A stretch of 49,339 nucleotides of DNA from Oscillospiraceae bacterium. GTDB lineage: Bacteria; Bacillota; Clostridia; Oscillospirales; Ruminococcaceae. Positions within the stretch are counted from its first letter, which is position 1. The number at the start of each line of letters is the position of its first letter. Below are positions 24,679-32,436 of this stretch, piece by piece. The stretch lies in NCBI GenBank assembly GCA_017462785.1, contig JAFTQJ010000027.1, positions 1-49,339 of the forward strand, read 5' to 3'. The translations under genes and the position numbers were made by a program. The notes under the pieces were generated by a model that saw only the letters and a program-made list of their open reading frames with translations, was not told the DNA's origin and did no database searches.

Positions 24679-25329
24679 TTAATACAGCTGTGTGAAGCTC
24701 TCGTAATGGTCATCGGTATACCATACACTGCCGTCATCGCCGTAGATGATGCGTTCCGCACCACGGTAGCCGCCGTCATAGTTGATGTCGCATTCACGGT
24801 AATTACCCTCGGGAAGCAGACCTTCATAATTGCCGAAATAATCGCCGCCGATGCTCATGCCCGGTGCGACCTCCCAGAGATTGCCCTCGGAGCTTTCCCA
24901 TCCCATTTTGCCGGCTTCCTTCTTTGTGATGAAGTTTTCCGGCAGCTCGCCGTACAGGTAGATGTACTCCGCCACATCCTCTGCGGTCGTGTAGCTCTCG
25001 CCCCATATGATGTCGGATTCAGAATCCGGCGGCTGGGTCGCAGCTTCGGTGGGCGGCTCTGTCGGGGCTTCGGTCACTGGCTCCGTTACAGGCTCGGTTT
25101 CCAGCTCAGTCAGAGGTTCCGTTTTCTGTTCTGTCGGAGGTTCTGTTTTCTGTTCTGTTTCTGCTTCTGTCTGGGATTCCGGCTTGCTTTCGGCATCCGT
25201 GCCGGAATTCAGAGCCTGATCCACAACGGAAACGGTGTCAAAGAAGAGATCGACCTCTTCCTGTGTACAGCCGCAGAGCAGACCTGCTGCGGACACGCTC
25301 AGAAGCAGACTGATGAATTTTCTTTTCAT
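24679..25329 (-). CDS. Lipid-anchored barnase-like guanyl-preferring ribonuclease
   Basis: A 216-residue protein. Signal peptide with lipobox LCGC (lipidated Cys21), a low-complexity linker of Thr-Glu-Pro repeats at about 50-102, then a ribonuclease domain at 110-216 that follows barnase closely: ELPENFITKKEA (Lys136, like barnase Lys27), GNLWEVAPGMSIGGD, NYRECDINY (Glu179, like catalytic Glu73), GYRGAER (Arg189 and Arg193, like Arg83 and Arg87) and DDHYESF (His208, like catalytic His102). All catalytic positions are intact, so activity is expected outside the membrane. No barstar gene is seen in the window. The start at 25329 is the ATG directly before the basic KRK; an ATG three codons upstream is possible. 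First gene of an operon with the dockerin gene. Confidence 0.9.
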   Translation of the reverse strand: MKRKFISLLLSVSAAGLLCGCTQEEVDLFFDTVSVVDQALNSGTDAESKPESQTEAETEQKTEPPTEQKTEPLTELETEPVTEPVTEAPTEPPTEAATQPPDSESDIIWGESYTTAEDVAEYIYLYGELPENFITKKEAGKMGWESSEGNLWEVAPGMSIGGDYFGNYEGLLPEGNYRECDINYDGGYRGAERIIYGDDGSVWYTDDHYESFTQLY

Positions 25330-25347
25330 GGTGATCATCCTTTCTAT

Positions 25348-25376
25348 TTGCACTTTTCGTCAGAATATGTTATAAT
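25348..25376 (+). promoter_or_regulatory. Predicted promoter of the YgjP-like gene
   Basis: TTGCAC (25348-25353), 17-base spacer and perfect TATAAT (25371-25376), about 30 bases before the start. It lies in the 77-base gap shared with the divergent barnase-like gene; no comparably strong promoter is visible for that gene. Confidence 0.75.
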
Positions 25377-25406
25377 ACCAATATCATCCTACCGGAGGTC
25401 TGAATT

Positions 25407-26096
25407 ATGGAAATCAAATATCATGGAAAACAGATGTCCTGCGTCATCACACGCAGAAAAATGAAAAACATGCGTGTACGGGTTAAGGATGACGGCATCA
25501 TCTACGTTTCCGCACCGCATGATGTGCCGGACAGCTTCATCCGCCGTTTTCTGCTCGAACACGCCGCAGAGCTTGCGGAGATGACGGAAAAAGCGGTCAT
25601 GCAGCGAGCTGCTGCAAACGACCATTCGGACGGCTCTCAGCATCATTGGCTGGGCGGCAGGATCACCCTCCGCTGGCTGGATGCTCCACGTCCTGCCACG
25701 CTGGAAAACAACGTGCTTTCGCTCTTTGCACGTTCGCAGGAGGAGGCGGAAACGGCATTCCGTCAGTGGAAGATCGCTGAATGCATTGCACTGTGCAAGG
25801 AGCTGAACCGTGAAGTGTACCACGCTTACCATTCAAAAGGCTACGCCGTGCCGCTGGCACATATCCAGATCAAGGAAATGACCTCACGCTGGGGCAGCTG
25901 TACGCCGTCCACGGGCAGGCTCTCCATCAATTTCCGGCTGATGCAGTATCCGAAAGAATGTATCTACGGGGTATTCTGCCATGAATACGCACATTTTCTG
26001 CATCAGGATCATTCCTCCGCATTCTACGAAGCCCTCATCTCGGTCTTTCCTGAGTACCGTCAATGGGACGCAGTCCTCAAGGCTCCGCTGCGGTAG
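25407..26096 (+). CDS. YgjP/M48-like zinc metalloprotein
   Basis: A 229-residue cytosolic protein of the YgjP-type (DUF45) metal-dependent hydrolases. The zinc motif is HEYAH at 192-196 with a further His202 (HEYAHFLHQDH), and the family block SRWGSC is at 160-165, after IQIKEM. The N-terminal part (RRKMKNMRVRVKDDG, then VSAPHDVP) is the usual beta-rich entry to this family. The true substrate of the family is uncertain; members have been called peptidases or nucleotide pyrophosphatases. GGAGG precedes the ATG by about 10 bases. It stands alone, divergent from the ribonuclease gene. Confidence 0.88.
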   Translation: MEIKYHGKQMSCVITRRKMKNMRVRVKDDGIIYVSAPHDVPDSFIRRFLLEHAAELAEMTEKAVMQRAAANDHSDGSQHHWLGGRITLRWLDAPRPATLENNVLSLFARSQEEAETAFRQWKIAECIALCKELNREVYHAYHSKGYAVPLAHIQIKEMTSRWGSCTPSTGRLSINFRLMQYPKECIYGVFCHEYAHFLHQDHSSAFYEALISVFPEYRQWDAVLKAPLR

Positions 26097-26302
26097 TCCA
26101 TACTTCTATTATACCATATTCCGAGCAAAAAGTAAACTGCCCGTTTATCTGAAATTGCTGAACCGGAATTGTTCATGTCCACAATTCAGAACAGAAAGTA
26201 ATAAAGTCAACATCGTCCTGTACAGGTCAATATCTTTGCGTTGTTTATACACATCCCAGAAAAGAGGATTTGATTCCTGCAAGGATTTGTTCAATTTACA
26301 TA

Positions 26303-26331
26303 TTGATGTTTTCCAAAAAATGTGATAAAAT
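26303..26331 (+). promoter_or_regulatory. Predicted promoter of the GH10 gene
   Basis: TTGATG (26303-26308), 17-base spacer, TAAAAT (26326-26331), about 65 bases before the GH10 start. The remaining part of the 299-base gap after the YgjP-like gene is AT-rich and shows no gene. Confidence 0.65.
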
Positions 26332-26395
26332 AGAAACAAAAGCTGTGCATTTTTACAGAGAGGGCATAGCTGGAACAGAAATGAGAGGTGTTTTT

Positions 26396-28504
26396 ATGAA
26401 AACAAATAAAATCTTGTGGGCGGTCACAGCTGCCGCAATGCTGGCTGCAATGCCGCTGGGCGTTTCTGCGGAGGACAGCCTGCTGCACAGTGCGAATTTT
26501 GAGGGAGGCACAAACGGCTGGCAGGGCTTCGGCAGTTCATCCGTATCCACCACCAACAATGCGGCTCACGGCGGCACCAACAGCCTTTGGGTCGGTGACA
26601 GAACCGATTCCTGGAACGGTGCATCCTGCTCCATGGCGGGCATCATGAATGCCGGTGAAACCTACAATTTCACAAGCTTTGTCATGTCCAATGCTGCTTC
26701 CGATACCATCATGCTGACGCTCAAATACACCGACGCTTCCGGTGAAGCGGTGTACAAGACGATGGGACAGGCGGATGCCACCAACACCGGCTGGGCAGAG
26801 ATCTCCGGCAGCTATGCGGTTCCGTCCGATGCATCGGACATTCTGATCTACTTCCAGACCGCCGAGGGAACGAATGGTTTCTATGTGGATGATGTTTCCA
26901 TTTCCGGCAAGGCGGCTTGGAATACCGAGGCTCTGGAGGGAGCATCTCTTTCCGATATTTACGCCAACTATTTCCGCATCGGCTGTGCTGCAACGCCCTC
27001 CGAGCTGAATACACCCATTTCACAGGATCTGGTTTCCCATCATTTCAGCTGTCTGACCGTCGGCAATGAGCTGAAACCCGACTATGTGCTGGACAAGTAT
27101 GCAACACAGGCTATGGGCAGCAATACGGAGGTTGCCGTTTCCCTCGATCAGGCACGTTCCGTGCTGAGTTTCTGTCAGGAACGTGGCATTGCGGTGCGTG
27201 GTCATGTCCTGCTCTGGCACAGCCAGACTCCGGATTGGTTCTTCAAGGAGAATTTCTCCGATTCCGGCAACTGGGTGACAAAGGATGTCATGAAGCAGCG
27301 TCTGGAAAATTACATCAAGGCAGTCATGGAGGCAATGGAACGGGAATTCCCCGATCTGGAGGTCTATGCATGGGATGTCGTGAATGAATGCTACATGGAG
27401 GACGGCACGCTCCGTGCCGGCGGTGCGGATGCTGCAAACGGTCAGTCCCGCTGGACGATGATCTACGGCGACGATTCCTACATCAACGAAGCCTTTACCT
27501 TTGCAAGACAGTATGCCCCCGAGGACTGCAAGCTGTTCTACAATGACTACAACGAATACATTGAGGGCAAGCGTGAAGCGATCTACAACAAGGCAACGGA
27601 GCTTGCTGCTCAGGGTCTGATCGACGGTATCGGCATGCAGTCCCATCTCGATGTGGGCTATCCGGATGCGAACCTTTACAGACAGGCGATCGACAAATTC
27701 AATACCACCGGTCTTGAAATTCAGGTCACAGAGCTGGATATTACCCAGTATGACAACGGCGGCAATCTCGACAAGCAGACTGCGGCATATGAAAGCATCA
27801 TGGGACAGATCGTGGACGCAAAGCGTGACGGTGCGAATATCACAGCCGTGGTATTCTGGGGCATCACGGATGCAACAAGCTGGAGAGCGGACGGTTCTCC
27901 CCTGCTGTTTGACGGCAACTATGCTCCGAAGGACAGCTACTATGCAGTAGCAAACCAGATCGACGAAAGCGAATGGGGCAGCAATACCCAGCCGCCCTCC
28001 CAGGATACTTCCGAGGCACAGGTCTATGTTGAAGGTCTGCCGGAGGTGATCTATGTCGGTGATAACCCGACAGAGGTCACATTCACCACGAATGGTCTTG
28101 GCTACCCGAACACCATCACCATTGAGGACGAGAGCATTGCAGTGGTGGAAAGCTCCCTCGGCAACGGCACCTTTGCCATCAAGGGGCTGAAAGCCGGCGA
28201 AACCAAGATCCTTGTTACGGTCGGCGGTGCGATGTATGTTGTGGAATTCCCGCTTACAGTTGCAGAACACGGCATGGGTGATATTATCGTGCCCACAATG
28301 CATGGTGATGTCAATATGGATGGTAAGGTCAGCATTGCGGACGTACTGACATTGAATAAGAACCTGCTCAGCGGCGAAGAGCTGAGTGCTGAGGGCATTC
28401 TCAATGCGGACGTGGACCTTGACGGAAGCCCCACTTCCTCCGATGCACTCAACATCCTGAAATATACTGTTATGATCCTTGATTCACTCCCTGTTACAGA
28501 ATAA
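26396..28504 (+). CDS. Cellulosomal CBM22 - GH10 xylanase with dockerin
   Basis: A 702-residue secreted endo-1,4-beta-xylanase. Signal peptide 1-25; CBM22 xylan-binding module about 28-172; GH10 catalytic domain about 180-520 with HVLLWHSQTPDW (270-281), acid/base Glu331 in WDVVNE and nucleophile Glu446 in VTELDI; an Ig-like beta domain about 541-625; and a C-terminal dockerin about 636-695 with loops DVNMDGKVS and DVDLDGSPT. The domains pair naturally with the GH11 enzyme in this window, whose CBM22 is clearly related. The start at 26396 follows GAGAGGTG by five bases and opens the signal peptide; the upstream in-frame extension crosses the promoter. Monocistronic with its own terminator. 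Confidence 0.95.
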   Translation: MKTNKILWAVTAAAMLAAMPLGVSAEDSLLHSANFEGGTNGWQGFGSSSVSTTNNAAHGGTNSLWVGDRTDSWNGASCSMAGIMNAGETYNFTSFVMSNAASDTIMLTLKYTDASGEAVYKTMGQADATNTGWAEISGSYAVPSDASDILIYFQTAEGTNGFYVDDVSISGKAAWNTEALEGASLSDIYANYFRIGCAATPSELNTPISQDLVSHHFSCLTVGNELKPDYVLDKYATQAMGSNTEVAVSLDQARSVLSFCQERGIAVRGHVLLWHSQTPDWFFKENFSDSGNWVTKDVMKQRLENYIKAVMEAMEREFPDLEVYAWDVVNECYMEDGTLRAGGADAANGQSRWTMIYGDDSYINEAFTFARQYAPEDCKLFYNDYNEYIEGKREAIYNKATELAAQGLIDGIGMQSHLDVGYPDANLYRQAIDKFNTTGLEIQVTELDITQYDNGGNLDKQTAAYESIMGQIVDAKRDGANITAVVFWGITDATSWRADGSPLLFDGNYAPKDSYYAVANQIDESEWGSNTQPPSQDTSEAQVYVEGLPEVIYVGDNPTEVTFTTNGLGYPNTITIEDESIAVVESSLGNGTFAIKGLKAGETKILVTVGGAMYVVEFPLTVAEHGMGDIIVPTMHGDVNMDGKVSIADVLTLNKNLLSGEELSAEGILNADVDLDGSPTSSDALNILKYTVMILDSLPVTE

Positions 28505-28513
28505 CATGCACAG

Positions 28514-28543
28514 CCCCTGCTATCCGGCAGGGGTTTTGCTTTT
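28514..28543 (+). terminator. Terminator of the GH10 gene
   Basis: CCCCTGC (28514-28520) pairs with GCAGGGG (28527-28533), followed by TTTTGCTTTT. Confidence 0.88.
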
Positions 28544-28628
28544 CCCGTCCTTTCAGAGCACGATTTTTACCCAATCTTTGTATATTTTCACGATATTCCC
28601 GAAAGTGCGTTTTTTTTTGAAAAAAGAC

Positions 28629-28657
28629 TTAACAAACGGGAAATTTTGTGGTATAAT
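28629..28657 (+). promoter_or_regulatory. Predicted promoter of the PBP gene
   Basis: TTAACA (28629-28634), 17-base spacer, perfect TATAAT (28652-28657), about 70 bases before the PBP start. Confidence 0.78.
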
Positions 28658-28728
28658 GATAATGTATTGCTATCTCCAAAAATGCTCCGTCAGGAGCTTC
28701 ACCATAGAAAGAAAGGACACCTGAAATC

Positions 28729-31221
28729 ATGCAAGAAAACCGCAGACCAAGGCGTGAACCGGCAGAACCGCCGGCACCGCAGAAAAAACGCAAGAAGAAG
28801 ATCACCGGCTGGATCGTGGTGAAAAAGCTGTTTTCCATCCTGTTTTCCACGCTGCTTTCGCTCTTCCTCATCTGCATCATTACCGGTACGATCGTTGCAA
28901 CTGCTGCAACTATCTATGTTCTGGACTTTATGGACGAGTCCTCCACTATCACACTGGAGGAAATGGAACTGAGCTACAACAGCAACGTCTATGCCTATGA
29001 CAAGGAGGGAAACCTCCTCACGCTGTATGAGGTTCCGAATGAGATCCAGCGTATTCCGGTACCGCTGGAGATGATCCCCCGTCATACCCTCGATGCCTTC
29101 ATCTACACCGAGGACGAGCGTTTCTATACCCATGACGGCGTGGACTACAAAAACACTGTCGGTGCGTTCATGAACCTTGTGTTCAGCTTCTGGGATACCG
29201 AGCGAGGCGGCTCGACCATCACCCAGCAGCTCATCAAGAACGTGACCGGTGACGATGATCCCTCTCCCTCCCGTAAGATCCGTGAGATCTTCCGTGCGAT
29301 GACGCTCGAAAAGAATTACCCGAAGGACAAGATCATTGACACCTACCTCAACTACATCGGCTTCGGCGGTGCGGCAAACGGTATCCAGATGGCATCCATG
29401 AAGTATTTCGGCAAGAATGTCAATGAGCTGACCATTGCAGAAAGTGCTGTGCTTGCGGCGATTCCGCAGTCACCGGAAACCATCAATCCCTTTGCAGGCT
29501 ACAGGGATGACGAAACCGGAGAATGGGTCAACACCGGCCGTCAGCGTAACCGTGACCGTATGGAATATGTTCTCTGGCAGATGTACGACCACGGTGCGAT
29601 CACCTATGATGAATACCAGCAAGCTCTTGCAGAGCATATCATTTATACCGATACGGACGAATACAAACAGCTCCACCCCGAGCTGGAAGCTGAAAAGTAC
29701 AAGGACGAAGCCGCAACCTCGTGGGTCGTGGATGCTGCGATCCGAGAAGTACAGGCGTATCTGATGACGACCTACAACCTCGATGCGGACGATGCCCTCG
29801 AACGCTTCAACTCCGGCGGCTATCAGGTCTACACCACTGTGGATATGGATATGCAGGAATATGTCGAGGAAAAATTCCTTGACCTGAATAACCTCGTCAA
29901 GGCAAGCTCCGTGGCAAAGTATGAGGACACCAACGGGGACGGTGTGATCGACGATCAGGACACCGTCATCTATCCGCAGGTTTCGTTCATCGCAATGGAC
30001 TATGAGGGCAGAGTGCTTTCCGTTGTCGGTGCGACCGGCGAGAAGAAGGATGCCCTGATCTGGAACTATGCAACGATGGAACCCCGTCAGCCCGGCTCCA
30101 CAATGAAGCCCGTTGCAGGTTATGGCTACGGCATCTACACTGACCAGTTCCACTGGGGCAGCATGCTCAAAGACTATAGCCTGACCCTGAGTGACGGTAC
30201 GCTCTGGCCGCATAACTACGGCGGCAGCAAGGGTTCCGGCGAGAATAAGCCCATGTACTATGGTCTGATGCGATCTCTCAATACCACTTCTGCACGTCTG
30301 GTCGATGCCCTGACACCCGAGGCTGTATTCAATTTCTCCCGTGACAATCTGGGTCTGAATCTTACAGAAATTGATGCTTACGGCAATACGGACATGGCTC
30401 TGTCCCCGCTGAGCGTAGGTGCTCTGACCTATGGCGTGACCGTGCAGAATATGGTCAACGCCTATATCCCCTACGGCAACGGCGGTACCTATTATAAGTC
30501 CCACATCGTCAGCCGTCTGGAACAGGGCAATCATGAGCTGGTTTATGAAAACAACGGCGATCCGCACGAAGCGGTCGATCCGGAAACAGCATATGTCATG
30601 AACCGCATGATGAAGAATGTTGTATCCTCTCAGGGTACGGCAGGTGCGGCAAGACTTGCCAATAAGGAAGTTGTCGGCAAGACCGGTACTACACAGAACT
30701 GGGATGACCTCTGGTTCATCGGTCTGACGGAGGACTTTGTATCCGGTGCATGGATCGGCTATGTAGAGCGTGATACGATCGAAGCGAACCCCTCCTCTGC
30801 ACAGCTTTGGTACAACATCATCGGTGAGTATGCAAACAGCCTTGACACGGATGCGGAATATCCGAAATGCGACACAGTCATCGAAGCTGCGATCTGCACG
30901 AACTCCGGTCTGATCGCATCCTCCAGCTGCCCGAAGGGTGAAAAGGGCTACTGGAAGTCCTCCAATGCACCCAAGTGCAGCGGCTGTGTAGTGGAGACCA
31001 CGGAGGATCCGAGTGCAACCAAGGCAAGCGAGGATGAGGACGAAGAGAAGCCTTCCTCCTCCACAAGTGCACCGTCCGGCGGTGACACACCTGCACCGAC
31101 CGATCCGCCTGAAACACAGGCACCCGAGCCGCCTGCACCGACTGATCCGCCCGCACCGCCCGTTGAGCCGGAACAGCCGGCAGAACCTGAACAGCCGGTA
31201 CCGGAAGAACCGGCAGGATAA
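28729..31221 (+). CDS. Class A penicillin-binding protein with EF-hand-like insert
   Basis: An 830-residue bifunctional cell-wall synthase. A basic cytoplasmic tail (KKRKKK, 19-24) precedes one membrane segment (about 35-66). The GT51 glycosyltransferase domain (about 85-260) has EDERFYTHDGVD with catalytic Glu128, GGSTITQQLIKN (160-171) and the YLNYIGFGGAANG block. The transpeptidase domain has the nucleophile Ser457 in STMK, SLN at 516-518 and KTG at 651-653. Between them, residues 399-411 read EDTNGDGVIDDQD, an EF-hand/dockerin-like calcium loop unusual for this position. The C-terminal tail from 760 is acidic, then Pro/Glu/Thr-rich. It is followed 12 bases later by the methyltransferase gene. 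Confidence 0.93.
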   Translation: MQENRRPRREPAEPPAPQKKRKKKITGWIVVKKLFSILFSTLLSLFLICIITGTIVATAATIYVLDFMDESSTITLEEMELSYNSNVYAYDKEGNLLTLYEVPNEIQRIPVPLEMIPRHTLDAFIYTEDERFYTHDGVDYKNTVGAFMNLVFSFWDTERGGSTITQQLIKNVTGDDDPSPSRKIREIFRAMTLEKNYPKDKIIDTYLNYIGFGGAANGIQMASMKYFGKNVNELTIAESAVLAAIPQSPETINPFAGYRDDETGEWVNTGRQRNRDRMEYVLWQMYDHGAITYDEYQQALAEHIIYTDTDEYKQLHPELEAEKYKDEAATSWVVDAAIREVQAYLMTTYNLDADDALERFNSGGYQVYTTVDMDMQEYVEEKFLDLNNLVKASSVAKYEDTNGDGVIDDQDTVIYPQVSFIAMDYEGRVLSVVGATGEKKDALIWNYATMEPRQPGSTMKPVAGYGYGIYTDQFHWGSMLKDYSLTLSDGTLWPHNYGGSKGSGENKPMYYGLMRSLNTTSARLVDALTPEAVFNFSRDNLGLNLTEIDAYGNTDMALSPLSVGALTYGVTVQNMVNAYIPYGNGGTYYKSHIVSRLEQGNHELVYENNGDPHEAVDPETAYVMNRMMKNVVSSQGTAGAARLANKEVVGKTGTTQNWDDLWFIGLTEDFVSGAWIGYVERDTIEANPSSAQLWYNIIGEYANSLDTDAEYPKCDTVIEAAICTNSGLIASSSCPKGEKGYWKSSNAPKCSGCVVETTEDPSATKASEDEDEEKPSSSTSAPSGGDTPAPTDPPETQAPEPPAPTDPPAPPVEPEQPAEPEQPVPEEPAG

Positions 31222-31233
31222 TTGGAGAAAACT

Positions 31234-32349
31234 ATGACGAATACAAATAAGATCCGCTTTTCAGCACCCTGTCACTTCGGTCTGGAAAAGGTACTGCGAT
31301 TTGAAGTGACACGCATCGGCGGTGAGGACATCACCGTGCAGGACGGCAGAGTGAGCTGGTCGGGAGATTTCACGACCCTCGCCAAGGCGAATATCGGCAT
31401 TTCCGTTGCCGAGCGAATCCAGATCCTGTTGGCAGAATACAAAGCTGAAACCTTCGAGGAGCTGTTTGAGGGCATGTTCCGTGCCCCCCTCGAACTGTTC
31501 ATCGGCAAAGAGGATGCCTTCCCGATCAAGGGACATTCCCTCAATTCCACGCTGCACAGCATTCCGGCATGCCAGAAGATCCTGAAAAAAGCCGCTGTCA
31601 AGCGGCTGCAGGCAGCATACAAAACCGCTGAATTCCTGCCGGAGACAGGAAGCCTGCACCAGCTGCAATTCACCATCCTGAAAAATCAGGTGAGCATTTA
31701 TCTGGATACGACCGGTGCCGGACTGCATAAGAGAGGCTACCGCAGAAATTCCAACCTCGCCCCCATCCGTGAAACGCTGGCGGCAGGCATTCTGGATCTG
31801 GCAAGACTGCGGAGCGATACGATTGTATGTGATCCGTTCTGCGGCAGCGGTACATTCCTGATCGAAGCGGCTCGCCGTGCATGCAAAATTGCTCCGGGAC
31901 TGGACAGACGCTTCATCTCCGAGCAGTGGGACTGCGTGCCGAAAACGGCATGGCAGGAAGCACGAATGGAGGCACTCGACCGCATTGACAGAAGCGTGGG
32001 CTTTGAGGGCTTCGGCTATGACATTGATCCGGCGGCAGTACAGCTGACGATGGACAATGCCAAGAAAGCCGGCGTTGAGAAGATGATCCATGTGGAGCAG
32101 CGTGACATCCGTGATTTCCAGCCGGTGCCGGATGCAGTGACCATCTGCAATCCGCCCTACGGCGAGAGAATGCTGGAGCTGGAGGAGGCACGGAAAATCT
32201 ACGCCATCATGGGCAAGGTACTGACCTCCCCTGCCTACATCATCTGCGGCGATGATGAATTTGAACGCAGATTCGGCAGAAAAGCGGATAAACGCAGAAA
32301 GCTGTACAACGGTATGATCTCGTGTCAGCTGTATAGTTACTATAAGTAA
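31234..32349 (+). CDS. THUMP-domain class I RNA guanine methyltransferase
   Basis: A 371-residue SAM-dependent methyltransferase of the RlmL N-terminal/TrmN type, expected to methylate a guanine N2 in rRNA or tRNA. The ferredoxin-like and THUMP part covers about 1-160 (CHFGLEKVLRFEV, then LHQLQFTILKNQVSIYLDTTG). The Rossmann domain has DPFCGSGTF at 200-208 (SAM motif) and NPPYGER at 306-312 (target-base motif). The ATG at 31234 lies six bases after GGAG; a TTG at 31222 is upstream of that box and rejected. It sits 12 bases after the PBP gene and is probably cotranscribed. Confidence 0.9.
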   Translation: MTNTNKIRFSAPCHFGLEKVLRFEVTRIGGEDITVQDGRVSWSGDFTTLAKANIGISVAERIQILLAEYKAETFEELFEGMFRAPLELFIGKEDAFPIKGHSLNSTLHSIPACQKILKKAAVKRLQAAYKTAEFLPETGSLHQLQFTILKNQVSIYLDTTGAGLHKRGYRRNSNLAPIRETLAAGILDLARLRSDTIVCDPFCGSGTFLIEAARRACKIAPGLDRRFISEQWDCVPKTAWQEARMEALDRIDRSVGFEGFGYDIDPAAVQLTMDNAKKAGVEKMIHVEQRDIRDFQPVPDAVTICNPPYGERMLELEEARKIYAIMGKVLTSPAYIICGDDEFERRFGRKADKRRKLYNGMISCQLYSYYK

Positions 32350-32352
32350 AAA

Positions 32353-32384
32353 AAGGGACGGTGTGATTTGCACCGTCCCTTCAT
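32353..32384 (+). terminator. Terminator after the RNA methyltransferase gene
   Basis: AAGGGACGGTG (32353-32363) pairs perfectly with CACCGTCCCTT (32371-32381). The T-run is short, so the neighbouring palindrome may assist. Confidence 0.75.
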
Positions 32385-32394
32385 TATATGCAGC

Positions 32395-32430
32395 AAATCC
32401 CCCTGAACACATCGTTCAGGGGGATTTTTG
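32395..32430. terminator. Bidirectional terminator, methyltransferase / purL
   Basis: AAATCCCCCTGAAC (32395-32408) pairs with GTTCAGGGGGATTT (32414-32427); TTTTT follows the stem in the plus direction. It lies 9 bases past the purL stop. Confidence 0.85.
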
Positions 32431-32436
32431 CAGGGA

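Noticed and set aside
25020-25200. Possible tandem DNA repeat or CRISPR-like array
   Set aside because: It is the coding sequence of the Thr-Glu-Pro linker of the barnase-like protein; the unit length varies and there are no spacers.
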